Below, piece after piece: positions 16,467 through 25,291 of a stretch of DNA of 64,000 nt. The notes beneath the pieces were generated by a model. The model was not told where the DNA came from. It did no database searches and worked only from the letters and a program-made list of their open reading frames with translations. Within the stretch, counting starts at the first letter, position 1. Every line of letters begins with the position of its first letter. Made by a program: the position numbers and the translations under genes. The stretch spans positions 62,001-126,000 of the forward strand of contig DATHXC010000009.1 in assembly GCA_035459965.1 (NCBI GenBank), in the 5' to 3' direction. Origin of the DNA: DATHXC01 sp035459965. Its GTDB lineage: Bacteria; Pseudomonadota; Gammaproteobacteria; Burkholderiales; Methylophilaceae.

Positions 16467-16486
16467 AGCAGTGAGTTTTGCAGTAG

Positions 16487-16504
16487 TGTAGGAATAGCTA
16501 TAAT
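16487..16504. promoter_or_regulatory. Candidate NarL-type half-operator upstream of the small membrane protein gene
   Basis: TGTAGG followed by AATAGC has one good half-site; the opposite half (TATAAT) is degenerate. It overlaps the end of the EF-hand/BON gene. It shares GGAATAG with the site near 11703. The role is inferred. Confidence 0.25.
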
Positions 16505-17022
16505 TAGCTTTTCTTAACCAATAAGCTGTTCTTAACTGACTTCACGCCTTCAATACCAGCTGCAATTTCTTCAGCTTGCTTCACCTGAGCTTCCGTCTCC
16601 ACAAAGCCACTCAGCAAGACCACGCCTTGATGGGTTTCTACGCTGACCTTAAGGCTCTTGAAACCCTCATCTTTCAATAACTCGGCTTTGGTCTTAGTAG
16701 TAATTACGCTGTCGCTGACGACACGTTTAGCGTTTTTATTTTGTACGCTGCCCTTATAGTCTGAGTATTCTTTTTCATCCAGTGTCTTATCGTTATCCAG
16801 ATCAGCCTTACGGATACCCTTGGCAAATACCTTTTCTTTCTTGGCTTCTGAATAAGTTAAAGTGCCATCATTGTCGGTATCCAGCGCTTTAAATTCCTTG
16901 GTGTAAGGACCTTCGTTCATGCTATCTGCATCACCAAATGCATTTGCCTGAAGTGCAACTGTGCTCAAACCAAGTGCCAAAATAAGTGCTGAAAGTTTGA
17001 ATGTATTTTTAGTGTGTGTCAT
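16504..17022 (-). CDS. Exported EF-hand / BON domain protein
   Basis: 172 residues. Signal peptide with cleavage likely after QANA (about residue 28). Two EF-hand-like loops follow at about 45-85: a canonical DTDNDGTLTYSE and a second DLDNDKTLDEKE, which lacks the usual loop glycine. The C-terminal 60 residues form a BON domain (VVSDSVITTKTKAELLKDEG, then VSVETHQGVVLLSGFVET and AEEIAAGIEGVKSVKNSL). BON domains bind lipid or envelope surfaces, as in OsmY, so a calcium-responsive periplasmic stress protein is a reasonable guess. It has a strong AAGGAG Shine-Dalgarno. The EF-hand plus BON combination is unusual to me. Confidence 0.85.
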   Translation of the reverse strand: MTHTKNTFKLSALILALGLSTVALQANAFGDADSMNEGPYTKEFKALDTDNDGTLTYSEAKKEKVFAKGIRKADLDNDKTLDEKEYSDYKGSVQNKNAKRVVSDSVITTKTKAELLKDEGFKSLKVSVETHQGVVLLSGFVETEAQVKQAEEIAAGIEGVKSVKNSLLVKKS

Positions 17023-17132
17023 GGTGAAGCTCCTTATTTGAATTAATGGATCAAAACATTATTTTTGTTTCGAAGTGATGCCATATTAATGAGCAGGATG
17101 CATTTAAAAAGTCAGGGCCGCGCTGAAACTCA

Positions 17133-17150
17133 TGTAAGAATTAGCCTACA
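17133..17150. promoter_or_regulatory. Candidate NarL-type operator upstream of the EF-hand/BON gene
   Basis: TGTAAG, six bases (AATTAG), then CCTACA: the best inverted repeat of the set, about 111 nt upstream of the EF-hand/BON start. It also resembles RcsB-type boxes. The role is inferred. Confidence 0.4.
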
Positions 17151-17233
17151 AATAATTGAGGTGCTGAATTTAGGATTTAGCTATAGAAAATTTCGGCAGT
17201 CATATGGGCTATCGATTTACATAAAATAAATTC

Positions 17234-17249
17234 TGGCAAGATAGTTGCT
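17234..17249 (+). promoter_or_regulatory. Candidate sigma-54 promoter of gltBD
   Basis: TGGCAAGATAGTTGCT has the invariant GG and GC elements separated by 10 nt, as in the -24/-12 consensus TGGCAC-N5-TTGC. Transcription would start near 17260, leaving a leader of about 195 nt before gltB. Nitrogen control of gltBD makes this plausible. Confidence 0.5.
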
Positions 17250-17373
17250 TTTCAATGATGGTTGAAGCAAACGCCTAATGTAAGTAGAATTACAAGGTTT
17301 CGCTGCGAAATATAATTGCAGTTCAGGCAAAATTTAGTTACTAGCTTAAGTTCGAATATACCAATTTAGAATT

Positions 17374-17427
17374 CCCTGTTTTTACGACAGGGCGGACGGG
17401 CACCAAAACCCTCGATTTGGTGCCCGT
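17374..17427 (+). promoter_or_regulatory. Tandem hairpins in the gltB leader
   Basis: First hairpin: CCCTGT (17374-17379) with ACAGGG (17387-17392). Second: ACGGGCACCAAA (17396-17407) with TTTGGTGCCCGT (17416-17427), a perfect 12-bp stem with an 8-nt loop. They are adjacent and end 27 nt before the gltB ATG. The rest of the 432-nt gap (17023-17454) holds the operator and promoter candidates above; I see no small gene in it. Confidence 0.7.
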
Positions 17428-17454
17428 TGTCATCAGTGTGGCGAGGGATAGGGA

Positions 17455-20400
17455 ATGGGCAGCGGAATGCCGGAGCAGCAAGGTTTATATAGTCCATCCA
17501 ATGAGCATGACGCCTGTGGCGTTGGCTTTATCGCACATATTAAAGGCCAGAAAAGTCACAATATAGTGCGTCAGGGTTTGCAGATTCTTGCGAACCTGAC
17601 CCATCGTGGTGCAACGGGCTACGATCCCAAACTGGGTGATGGGGCTGGTATCCTGATTCAGTTGCCGGATGCCTTCTTGCGTAAGGAAGCCGATAAGCTT
17701 AGTATTACCTTGCCTGCGGTAGGCGACTACGCCTGTGGCACCATATTCCTGCCGCAATCCCAGAACGGCCGTGATGCCTGTGAATCCATCGTTGCACGTA
17801 TTGTGCATGAAGAAGCACAAACCCTATTAGGCTGGCGCGATGTGCCGCGTGACAACAGCAATATCGCCGATGCTGCACGCTTGGTTGAACCCGTGATGCG
17901 CCAGGTGATGATTGCACGTGGCGACAGCACCGTTGACCAGAATGCGTTTGAGCGCAAATTATTCGTCATTCGTAAACGCATTGAGCATGCTGTAAGCGCG
18001 CTCAAGCTGGATGACAACTCGCAGTTCTATATCCCATCCCTGTCCAGCCGTACCATTGTATATAAAGGTATGTTGCTGGCGAATGAAGTCGGCATCTACT
18101 ATAAAGACCTGCAAGACGAAACCATGGTTTCGGCATTGGCCTTGGTGCATCAACGCTTTTCAACCAATACCTTCCCGGCCTGGGATCTGGCCCATCCGTT
18201 CCGCATGATTGCGCACAACGGCGAAATCAACACCATGCAGGGTAATGTCAACTGGATGGCAGCACGCCATGCCGCCATGCGTTCTGCATTGATAGGTGAA
18301 GACCTGGAAAAAGTATGGCCATTGATCGTGGATGGCCAATCTGACTCTGCCGCCTTTGATAACGCGCTCGAATTGCTGGTGGCTGGTGGTTACTCATTAC
18401 CGCACGCCATGATGATGCTGATTCCAGAAGCCTGGTCCAGCAACACACTGATGGACGAAGAGCGTCGCGCTTTTTACGAATATCACGCTGCGCTGATGGA
18501 ACCATGGGATGGCCCGGCAGCTGTCGCCTTTACCGATGGTCGCATGATCGGTGCCACACTGGACCGTAACGGCTTGCGCCCTGCGCGCTATCTGGTAACT
18601 GATGATGACCATGTGATGATGGCATCTGAAATGGGCGTACTGACATTCCCGCAGGAAAAAATCATCAAGAAATGGCGCCTGCAGCCAGGCAAAATGTTGC
18701 TGATCGACATGGAGCAAGGTCGCATTATTGACGATACTGAGGTCAAGAACGAGCTGGCTCAAGCCAAACCCTACAAAGAGTGGATAGCAAAATCACGCTA
18801 TTTCCTGGGTGACTTGCCCAAAGTTGAAGCCAAACTTGAGCTCGGCGAAAACCTGCTCGACCTGCAACAAGCGTTTGGCTATACCCAGGAAGACATCAAA
18901 TTCGTATTGCAGCCTATGGTTGCCAATGGCGAAGAGGGTGCTGGTTCCATGGGTAACGACAGCGCATTGCCTGTGCTATCCAACAAGCCAAAATTACTTT
19001 ATAGCTATTTCAAACAGTTATTCGCGCAAGTCACCAATCCACCGATAGATCCTATCCGTGAAGAATTGGTGATGTCGCTGGTGACTTTTATTGGCCCCAA
19101 GCCAAATCTGCTGGGCATAGACGAGACCAATCCGCCGATCCGCCTTGAAGCCAGCCAGCCGGTATTAATGCTTGATGAACTGGAACAGCTGAAAGCGATT
19201 GATACCCTTACTCAGGGCCGCTATCGTTCACTCACGTTGGATATTACCTACCCGGCAACACAAGGCAAACAAGGCATGGCTGCGACTATTGACGCGCTGT
19301 GCAATGCTGCTGCTCAAGCGGTAAAGGATGGCTTTAACCTGCTGATCCTGTCTGATCGCCAGATCAGCGCTGACCGCATCGCAATTCCTGCATTGCTGGC
19401 CTGTGCTGCAACGCATCAGTCGCTGGTACGTGCTGGATTACGAACCAATACCGGCCTGGTAATCGACACCGGCTCTGCCCGTGAAGTGCATCATTTTGCG
19501 TTGCTGGCAGGTTATGGTGCGGAAGCAATCTGTCCATGGCTGGCGTTCCAGACCATCAACGACATGGTGGCTAACGATAGCAAGGCTGATGCTAAAGAAA
19601 GCTACAAGAAATTTGTTAAAGCCATTGGCAAGGGCCTGCACAAGGTCATGTCCAAGATGGGTATCTCTACCTACCAGTCTTATTGTGGCGCGCAGATTTT
19701 TGAAGCTATCGGCCTCAATACGCCGTTCATCGACAAGTATTTCACAGGTACTGCTACCCACATTGAAGGCATCGGCCTGATCGAAGTGGCAGAAGAATCA
19801 TTACGCCTGCATCAGTCTGCATTTGGTGAAGACCCTGTGCTGGCCCGTGCCTTGGAAGCTGGCGGTGAATACGCCTTCCGCGTGCGCGGCGAAGAGCATA
19901 TGTGGACACCGGATTCCATTGCCAAGCTACAACACGCAACACGTACCAACGAAGCCAGCACTTATAAAGAGTATGCCAAGCTGATCAATGACCAGACGCG
20001 CCGTCACATGACTTTGCGCGGCCTGTTCGAAATCAAGTCAGCCGGGGCGCCTGTGCCGCTGGAAGAAGTTGAATCCGCCAAGGAAATCGTCAAGCGTTTT
20101 GCTACGGGCGCCATGTCACTTGGTTCTATCTCGACAGAAGCCCACGCGACACTGGCGATTGCGATGAACCGTATAGGCGGTAAATCTAATACCGGTGAAG
20201 GTGGTGAAGATCCAAAACGCTTCGATGCGGTCACCAAAGACACTTCCATGGCCGCTGTCATCGGTATAGACCGTATTGAGCGCGATATTGCGCTCAAATC
20301 CGGCGACTCCATGCGTTCACGTATCAAGCAAGTCGCATCTGGCCGCTTTGGCGTGACTGCAGAGTATCTGTCATCCGCTGACCAGATCCAGATCAAGATG

Positions 20401-22086
20401 GCACAGGGCGCTAAACCTGGTGAAGGCGGACAGTTGCCTGGCCATAAGGTCAGTTCCTATATTGCCCAGCTACGCTTTTCGGTGCCTGGTGTAGGCCTGA
20501 TTTCGCCACCACCGCACCATGACATTTATTCGATCGAAGACTTGGCACAACTCATTCACGACTTGAAGAATGCTAACCCCAAGGCGTCCATCTCGGTGAA
20601 GCTGGTATCGGAAACTGGTATCGGTACCGTAGCCGCGGGCGTGGCAAAAGCCAAGTCTGACCATATCGTGGTTGCAGGCCATGATGGCGGCACAGGTGCA
20701 TCACCGATTTCTTCCATCAAGCATGCGGGTACTCCATGGGAATTAGGCCTGGCAGAAACACAGCAGACACTGGTATTGAACCAGTTACGTGGCCGTGTCG
20801 TGGTTCAGGTCGATGGTCAGATGAAAACCGGTCGTGATGTGCTGATTGGCGCACTGCTGGGTGCCGATGAATTCGGCTTTGCGACTGCGCCACTGGTTGT
20901 TGAAGGCTGCATCATGATGCGTAAGTGCCACCTCAATACCTGTCCAGTTGGCGTTGCCACGCAAGACCCTGAGTTACGCAAACGCTTTACCGGCCAGCCA
21001 GAACATGTGGTGAATTACTTCTTCTTCGTCGCCGAAGAAGTACGCGAATTGATGGCAAGTATCGGTATACGCAATTTTGAAGACCTGATTGGCCGTGCCG
21101 ACCTGCTGGATATGCAACAGGGCATTGAACACTGGAAAGCCAGCGGCCTGGATTTCAGCAAAGTGTTCCACCAACCTAAGGTGGATAGCACTGTTTCACG
21201 CCGCAATAATGAATCACAGGAACATGGCCTGGCAAAAGCGCTGGATAACAAGCTGATCGAGCTTGCCTTGCCCGCGCTGGAAAAAGGTGAGAAGGTGGTG
21301 ATTGAAACCGCTATCACCAATACCAACCGCACTGTGGGCACTATGCTGTCTAACCAGGTTGCTAGCCGTTACGGTCATGCAGGTTTGCCGGACGACACGA
21401 TCACTGTGAAACTTGCCGGTACTGCTGGCCAGAGTTTTGCTGCATTCTTGGCGCATGGCATCAGCTTTGAGCTCACGGGTGAAGGTAACGACTATGTAGG
21501 TAAAGGACTATGCGGTGGCCGTATTGTGATCAAGCCACCAGCAGCATTCCGCGGTATCCCGCACGAGAATATTATTGCCGGTAACACCGTGATGTACGGT
21601 GCAACCACTGGCGAAAGCTATTTCCGTGGGGTAGCGGGCGAACGCTTCTGTGTGCGCAACTCAGGTGCTTCAGCAGTGGTAGAAGGCGTGGGTAACCATG
21701 GTTGTGAATACATGACGGGCGGGACGGTTGTTGTGCTTGGACAAACCGGCCTTAATTTTGCTGCGGGTATGTCAGGTGGCGTGGCGTATGTTTATGATGA
21801 AGATGGCATGTTCAGTAAACGCTGCAACATGTCCATGGTCTCGCTTGAGAAAGTAGAACCCGCATCCAAAGTCATGGCCGATACACCGAACCACCTTAAC
21901 CAGGCCGATGAAATCACGCTCAAGACTTTAATCGAGAAGCATGCTGCTTTCTCCGGCAGCGAGCGCGCAACAGCCATGCTCGCCGACTGGGAAGCAACAC
22001 GTGCCAAATTCGTAAAAGTGATGCCCAATGAATACAAGCGTGCCTTGACTGAAATGGCCGCCGCAGTGAAGAAGGAAGCAGCATAA
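17455..22086 (+). CDS. gltB: Glutamate synthase (NADPH) large subunit
   Basis: 1543 residues. The N-terminal class-II glutamine amidotransferase domain has nucleophile Cys22 (NEHDACGVGFIAHIKG) after a removable propeptide. The central and FMN-binding synthase domains follow (GEGGEDPKRFD, then QGAKPGEGGQLPG and VVAGHDGGTGASP). The 3Fe-4S cysteines are Cys1152, Cys1158 and Cys1163 in the CIMMRKCHLNTC stretch. The C-terminal beta-helix domain carries glycine-rich repeats (YMTGGTVVVLGQTGLNFAAG). The enzyme makes two glutamates from 2-oxoglutarate and glutamine, the main ammonium route with glutamine synthetase. GAGGG at 17443-17447 supports the ATG at 17455; the ATG at 17467 is an alternative. 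Confidence 0.98.
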   Translation: MGSGMPEQQGLYSPSNEHDACGVGFIAHIKGQKSHNIVRQGLQILANLTHRGATGYDPKLGDGAGILIQLPDAFLRKEADKLSITLPAVGDYACGTIFLPQSQNGRDACESIVARIVHEEAQTLLGWRDVPRDNSNIADAARLVEPVMRQVMIARGDSTVDQNAFERKLFVIRKRIEHAVSALKLDDNSQFYIPSLSSRTIVYKGMLLANEVGIYYKDLQDETMVSALALVHQRFSTNTFPAWDLAHPFRMIAHNGEINTMQGNVNWMAARHAAMRSALIGEDLEKVWPLIVDGQSDSAAFDNALELLVAGGYSLPHAMMMLIPEAWSSNTLMDEERRAFYEYHAALMEPWDGPAAVAFTDGRMIGATLDRNGLRPARYLVTDDDHVMMASEMGVLTFPQEKIIKKWRLQPGKMLLIDMEQGRIIDDTEVKNELAQAKPYKEWIAKSRYFLGDLPKVEAKLELGENLLDLQQAFGYTQEDIKFVLQPMVANGEEGAGSMGNDSALPVLSNKPKLLYSYFKQLFAQVTNPPIDPIREELVMSLVTFIGPKPNLLGIDETNPPIRLEASQPVLMLDELEQLKAIDTLTQGRYRSLTLDITYPATQGKQGMAATIDALCNAAAQAVKDGFNLLILSDRQISADRIAIPALLACAATHQSLVRAGLRTNTGLVIDTGSAREVHHFALLAGYGAEAICPWLAFQTINDMVANDSKADAKESYKKFVKAIGKGLHKVMSKMGISTYQSYCGAQIFEAIGLNTPFIDKYFTGTATHIEGIGLIEVAEESLRLHQSAFGEDPVLARALEAGGEYAFRVRGEEHMWTPDSIAKLQHATRTNEASTYKEYAKLINDQTRRHMTLRGLFEIKSAGAPVPLEEVESAKEIVKRFATGAMSLGSISTEAHATLAIAMNRIGGKSNTGEGGEDPKRFDAVTKDTSMAAVIGIDRIERDIALKSGDSMRSRIKQVASGRFGVTAEYLSSADQIQIKMAQGAKPGEGGQLPGHKVSSYIAQLRFSVPGVGLISPPPHHDIYSIEDLAQLIHDLKNANPKASISVKLVSETGIGTVAAGVAKAKSDHIVVAGHDGGTGASPISSIKHAGTPWELGLAETQQTLVLNQLRGRVVVQVDGQMKTGRDVLIGALLGADEFGFATAPLVVEGCIMMRKCHLNTCPVGVATQDPELRKRFTGQPEHVVNYFFFVAEEVRELMASIGIRNFEDLIGRADLLDMQQGIEHWKASGLDFSKVFHQPKVDSTVSRRNNESQEHGLAKALDNKLIELALPALEKGEKVVIETAITNTNRTVGTMLSNQVASRYGHAGLPDDTITVKLAGTAGQSFAAFLAHGISFELTGEGNDYVGKGLCGGRIVIKPPAAFRGIPHENIIAGNTVMYGATTGESYFRGVAGERFCVRNSGASAVVEGVGNHGCEYMTGGTVVVLGQTGLNFAAGMSGGVAYVYDEDGMFSKRCNMSMVSLEKVEPASKVMADTPNHLNQADEITLKTLIEKHAAFSGSERATAMLADWEATRAKFVKVMPNEYKRALTEMAAAVKKEAA

Positions 22087-22087
22087 T

Positions 22088-23515
22088 ATGGGTAAAGTAA
22101 CAGGTTTCATGGAGTACGAGCGCCTGGCTGAGGCGAATTTGCCGGTGCCAGACCGCGTCAAGAACTACAAAGAGTTTGTTCTGCACTTATCGGATGAAGA
22201 AGCAAAAGTACAGGGCGCACGCTGTATGGATTGTGGCATTCCTTTCTGTACTACGGGTTGCCCGATCAACAACATCATCCCTGACTGGAATGACCTGGTA
22301 TACCAGCAAGATTGGCGCAGCGCGATTGATGTATTGCATTCCACCAATAACTTCCCTGAGTTTACCGGCCGTATTTGCCCGGCACCTTGCGAAGCTGCCT
22401 GTACATTAAATATCAATGCGGATCCGGTTGGTATCAAGTCTATTGAACACGCAATCATCGACAAGGCTTGGGAAAACGACTGGGTCGTACCACAGCCACC
22501 CACACACAAGACTGGCAAGAAAGTGGCTGTAGTAGGCTCCGGCCCTGCAGGCTTGGCTGCCGCACAGCAACTGGCTCGCGCTGGTCATAAAGTAGTGGTG
22601 TTGGAGAAGGAAACCCGCATCGGCGGCTTGCTGCGTTACGGTATCCCCGATTTCAAGATGGAAAAAAGCCATATTGATCGCCGCATGACACAGATGGAAG
22701 CGGAAGGCGTTGAGTTCCGAGTCAACCATACCGTTGGTGGCAATGTCAGTGCTGATGACCTGGTGAAGGATTACGATGCGGTAGTGTTGGCTGGCGGTGC
22801 AGAGCACCCGCGTGATTTGCCAGCTAAGGGCCGTGAGCTGGATGGCGTGCACTTCGCCATGGATTTCCTCACTCCGCAAAACAAGGTGGTTGCTGGTGAT
22901 ACCATCGAAAACCAGATCAAGGCAACAGGCAAGCATGTTGTAGTGATTGGCGGCGGCGATACAGGCTCTGACTGCGTAGGTACTTCAAACCGTCATGGTG
23001 CGGTATCCATCACGCAATTTGAATTGATGCCACAACCACCGGAAAAAGAAGACAAAAATATGGTGTGGCCTAACTGGCCACTCAAAATGCGCACCTCCAG
23101 CTCACATGAGGAAGGTGTTAGCCGCGACTGGTCAATTACCACCAAGGAATTGATAGGCGAAAATGGTAAAGTCACTGCGCTTAAGGGCGCACGCGTAGAG
23201 TGGAAAGACGGCAAAATGGCTGAAGTGCCTGGCTCTGAATTCACCATCAAGGCCGACCTGGTATTGCTGGCAATGGGCTTTGTCAGCCCGATGCAAAAAG
23301 TGCTGGATGCTTTTGGCGTTGAAAAGGATGCGCGCGGTAATGCAAAGGCCACTACTGATGGTGAAGGTTGCTATGTCACCAGCAAAGCCAAAGTGTTCGC
23401 AGCAGGCGATATGCGTCGTGGTCAATCGCTGGTGGTATGGGCGATACGTGAAGGCCGCCAGTGCGCACGTGCCGTTGATGAATTCCTGATGGGATCATCT
23501 ACATTACCTAGATAA
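22088..23515 (+). CDS. gltD: Glutamate synthase (NADPH) small subunit
   Basis: 475 residues. N-terminal cysteines for the low-potential 4Fe-4S clusters (Cys46, Cys49, Cys54, Cys58 in RCMDCGIPFCTTGCP, and a second set in CPAPCEAACTLN). The FAD site is VAVVGSGPAGLAAAQQLA, the NADPH site VVVIGGGDTGSDCVG, and the C-terminal flavin motif KVFAAGDMRRGQSLVVWAI. It oxidises NADPH and passes electrons to GltB. It begins 2 nt after the gltB stop. Confidence 0.98.
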   Translation: MGKVTGFMEYERLAEANLPVPDRVKNYKEFVLHLSDEEAKVQGARCMDCGIPFCTTGCPINNIIPDWNDLVYQQDWRSAIDVLHSTNNFPEFTGRICPAPCEAACTLNINADPVGIKSIEHAIIDKAWENDWVVPQPPTHKTGKKVAVVGSGPAGLAAAQQLARAGHKVVVLEKETRIGGLLRYGIPDFKMEKSHIDRRMTQMEAEGVEFRVNHTVGGNVSADDLVKDYDAVVLAGGAEHPRDLPAKGRELDGVHFAMDFLTPQNKVVAGDTIENQIKATGKHVVVIGGGDTGSDCVGTSNRHGAVSITQFELMPQPPEKEDKNMVWPNWPLKMRTSSSHEEGVSRDWSITTKELIGENGKVTALKGARVEWKDGKMAEVPGSEFTIKADLVLLAMGFVSPMQKVLDAFGVEKDARGNAKATTDGEGCYVTSKAKVFAAGDMRRGQSLVVWAIREGRQCARAVDEFLMGSSTLPR

Positions 23516-23538
23516 TGCGTAAATAGTATTAAATTACT

Positions 23539-23570
23539 GGGGATACCATACAGGTATCCCCAAATTTTTT
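23539..23570 (+). terminator. Intrinsic terminator of gltBD
   Basis: GGGGATACC at 23539-23547 pairs with GGTATCCCC at 23553-23561, followed by AAATTTTTT. It lies just before hemE, so hemE probably has its own promoter or depends on read-through. Confidence 0.88.
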
Positions 23571-23586
23571 ATAAGACATAGAAAAA

Positions 23587-24651
23587 ATGACCCTACTAAA
23601 AAACGATACCTTCCTGCGTGCATTGATGCGCCAGCCTACAGATTACACACCTGTATGGATGATGCGTCAGGCTGGCCGCTATTTGCCGGAATATCGTGAA
23701 AGCCGCAAAACGGCAGGCAGCTTTCTTGATTTATGTAAAAACCCGAACTTCGCTACCGAAGTCACCATGCAGCCGCTGGATCGCTTCCCGCTGGACGCTG
23801 CCATTCTGTTCTCCGACATTCTTACAGTGCCCGATGCCATGGGCCTGGGGCTGTATTTTGAAGAGGGTGAAGGCCCGAAATTCGAGCGTACGCTGCGTGA
23901 AGAAGCCGATATCCTCAAGCTTGCCATCCCTGATATCGGTACCGATCTGCGCTACGTAACGGATGCCGTCAGCCAGATCCGTAAAACCATTAATGGCCGA
24001 GTACCGCTCATCGGCTTTTCAGGCAGTCCATGGACGCTTGCTACTTATATGGTCGAAGGCAAGGGCGGCACTGATTTCCTCAATATCAAGAAAATGGCTT
24101 ATGCCCGGCCAGACCTGCTGCACCGCATCCTCGACATCACCGCACAAACAGTCATTGCATACCTCAATGCGCAAATCGAGGCTGGAGCCCAGGCCGTGAT
24201 GATCTTTGATTCATGGGGTGGCGCGCTCTCGCACAATGCTTACCGTGAGTTTTCATTGCAGTATATGGAGAAAATTGTCGCTGGCCTGCAACGCGAAGCG
24301 GATGGCCGAGTGGTGCCGCGTATTGTGTTTACCAAGGGCGGTGCGTTGTGGCTGGAAAGCCAGGCTGCTATTGGTGCCGATGCGCTGGGCTTGGACTGGG
24401 CAGTGGATATTGGTGAAGCGCGTAAACGGGTAGGGGATAAAGTCGCCTTGCAAGGCAATCTGGATCCGGCGATTCTGCTGTCGACCCCGCAAGCGGTTGA
24501 GACCGAGGTAGCAAGCATCTTGAAGAGCTATGGCCACGGGCATGGCCATGTATTCAACCTGGGGCATGGCATTACCCAGTTCACGCCGCCAGAACATGCG
24601 GCTTGCATGATAGAGGCAGTACATAAGCTCAGCCCGCAATACCACGTTTAA
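23587..24651 (+). CDS. hemE: Uroporphyrinogen decarboxylase
   Basis: 354 residues, normal length. Family signatures at the N-terminus: TPVWMMRQAGRYLPEYRE (tetrapyrrole-binding arginines), then LFSDILTVPDAMGLGL with the catalytic Asp, and GFSGSPWTLATYMVEG. The C-terminus has ALQGNLDPAIL and FNLGHGITQFTPPEH. It decarboxylates uroporphyrinogen III to coproporphyrinogen III. It is separated from gltD by a terminator. Confidence 0.97.
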   Translation: MTLLKNDTFLRALMRQPTDYTPVWMMRQAGRYLPEYRESRKTAGSFLDLCKNPNFATEVTMQPLDRFPLDAAILFSDILTVPDAMGLGLYFEEGEGPKFERTLREEADILKLAIPDIGTDLRYVTDAVSQIRKTINGRVPLIGFSGSPWTLATYMVEGKGGTDFLNIKKMAYARPDLLHRILDITAQTVIAYLNAQIEAGAQAVMIFDSWGGALSHNAYREFSLQYMEKIVAGLQREADGRVVPRIVFTKGGALWLESQAAIGADALGLDWAVDIGEARKRVGDKVALQGNLDPAILLSTPQAVETEVASILKSYGHGHGHVFNLGHGITQFTPPEHAACMIEAVHKLSPQYHV

Positions 24652-24654
24652 TTG

Positions 24655-24701
24655 CATGAAGTTAGCCTGTTATATTTGATTTAGGTAAAGCTAACTTCAT
24701 G
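24655..24701. repeat. Inverted repeat downstream of hemE
   Basis: CATGAAGTTAGC at 24655-24666 is perfectly complementary to GCTAACTTCATG at 24690-24701, with a 23-nt loop. It begins 4 nt after the hemE stop. No U-run follows, so it may be a stabiliser or a weak terminator. Confidence 0.65.
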
Positions 24702-24833
24702 AAATCCTACAGAATAATCCTCATCTATCCTACACCCGCTGCAGACCAGATTCACTAAGATTCATATCACATTTCAGTTTTAGCTGAAATTTTAAATTGA
24801 AAGCTGAACTCAAAGCTTAACAAGGAGAATGAT

Positions 24834-25139
24834 ATGAATACTGCCAATACCAAACCATTTTTTTCATTTAAAGCATGCCTGCTGATTGTAGCTAGTTGCT
24901 TCGCCCTGAGTAGTCCGGCTTTTGCTGACGAAGAGTTTTACGGAACAATCGAAAGCCGTCCGGTTGGCAATCCTGGGATCTGGGTAATCAGTGGACAACA
25001 AGTTGAAGTCACTGATAAAACCAAGATCGAAACCGATCACGGCCCGTTGGTTGTTGGATCATGCGTTGAAGTTGAGCATAAGAAAGGCGTGGTTGAGGAG
25101 ATCGAATCCGCCAAACCTGCAAAATGCGGCAGAAAATAA
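24834..25139 (+). CDS. Small exported protein, DUF5666-like beta domain
   Basis: 101 residues. Signal peptide to about residue 31 (LLIVASCFALSSPAFADE). The mature 70 residues have an OB-like strand pattern (EEFYGTIESRPVGNPGIWVI, then VEVTDKTKIE, LVVGSCVEVEHKKGVVEEIE) like DUF5666 modules. Two cysteines could form one disulfide. A good AAGGAG Shine-Dalgarno precedes the ATG. Monocistronic, with a terminator behind it. Function unknown. Confidence 0.75.
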   Translation: MNTANTKPFFSFKACLLIVASCFALSSPAFADEEFYGTIESRPVGNPGIWVISGQQVEVTDKTKIETDHGPLVVGSCVEVEHKKGVVEEIESAKPAKCGRK

Positions 25140-25150
25140 TATTAAAACTT

Positions 25151-25200
25151 AATACTTAAGTTAAGTATTGAAGCGAATAAAAGGGGCTGCGGCCCCTTTA
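25151..25200. terminator. Palindrome and intrinsic terminator after the DUF5666-like gene
   Basis: AATACTTAA at 25151-25159 and TTAAGTATT at 25161-25169 form a near-perfect palindrome. It is followed by AAGGGGC (25181-25187) and GCCCCTT (25192-25198), with T/A-rich flanks, forming the actual terminator hairpin. Confidence 0.75.
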
Positions 25201-25291
25201 CTATTTATACTGGGTATTATTTATACTAGCGTATGAGCTAGCTGCAATGAGTTGCCAGCGATAAATCAAAGTAGTTAAGATTGTAAAAACA

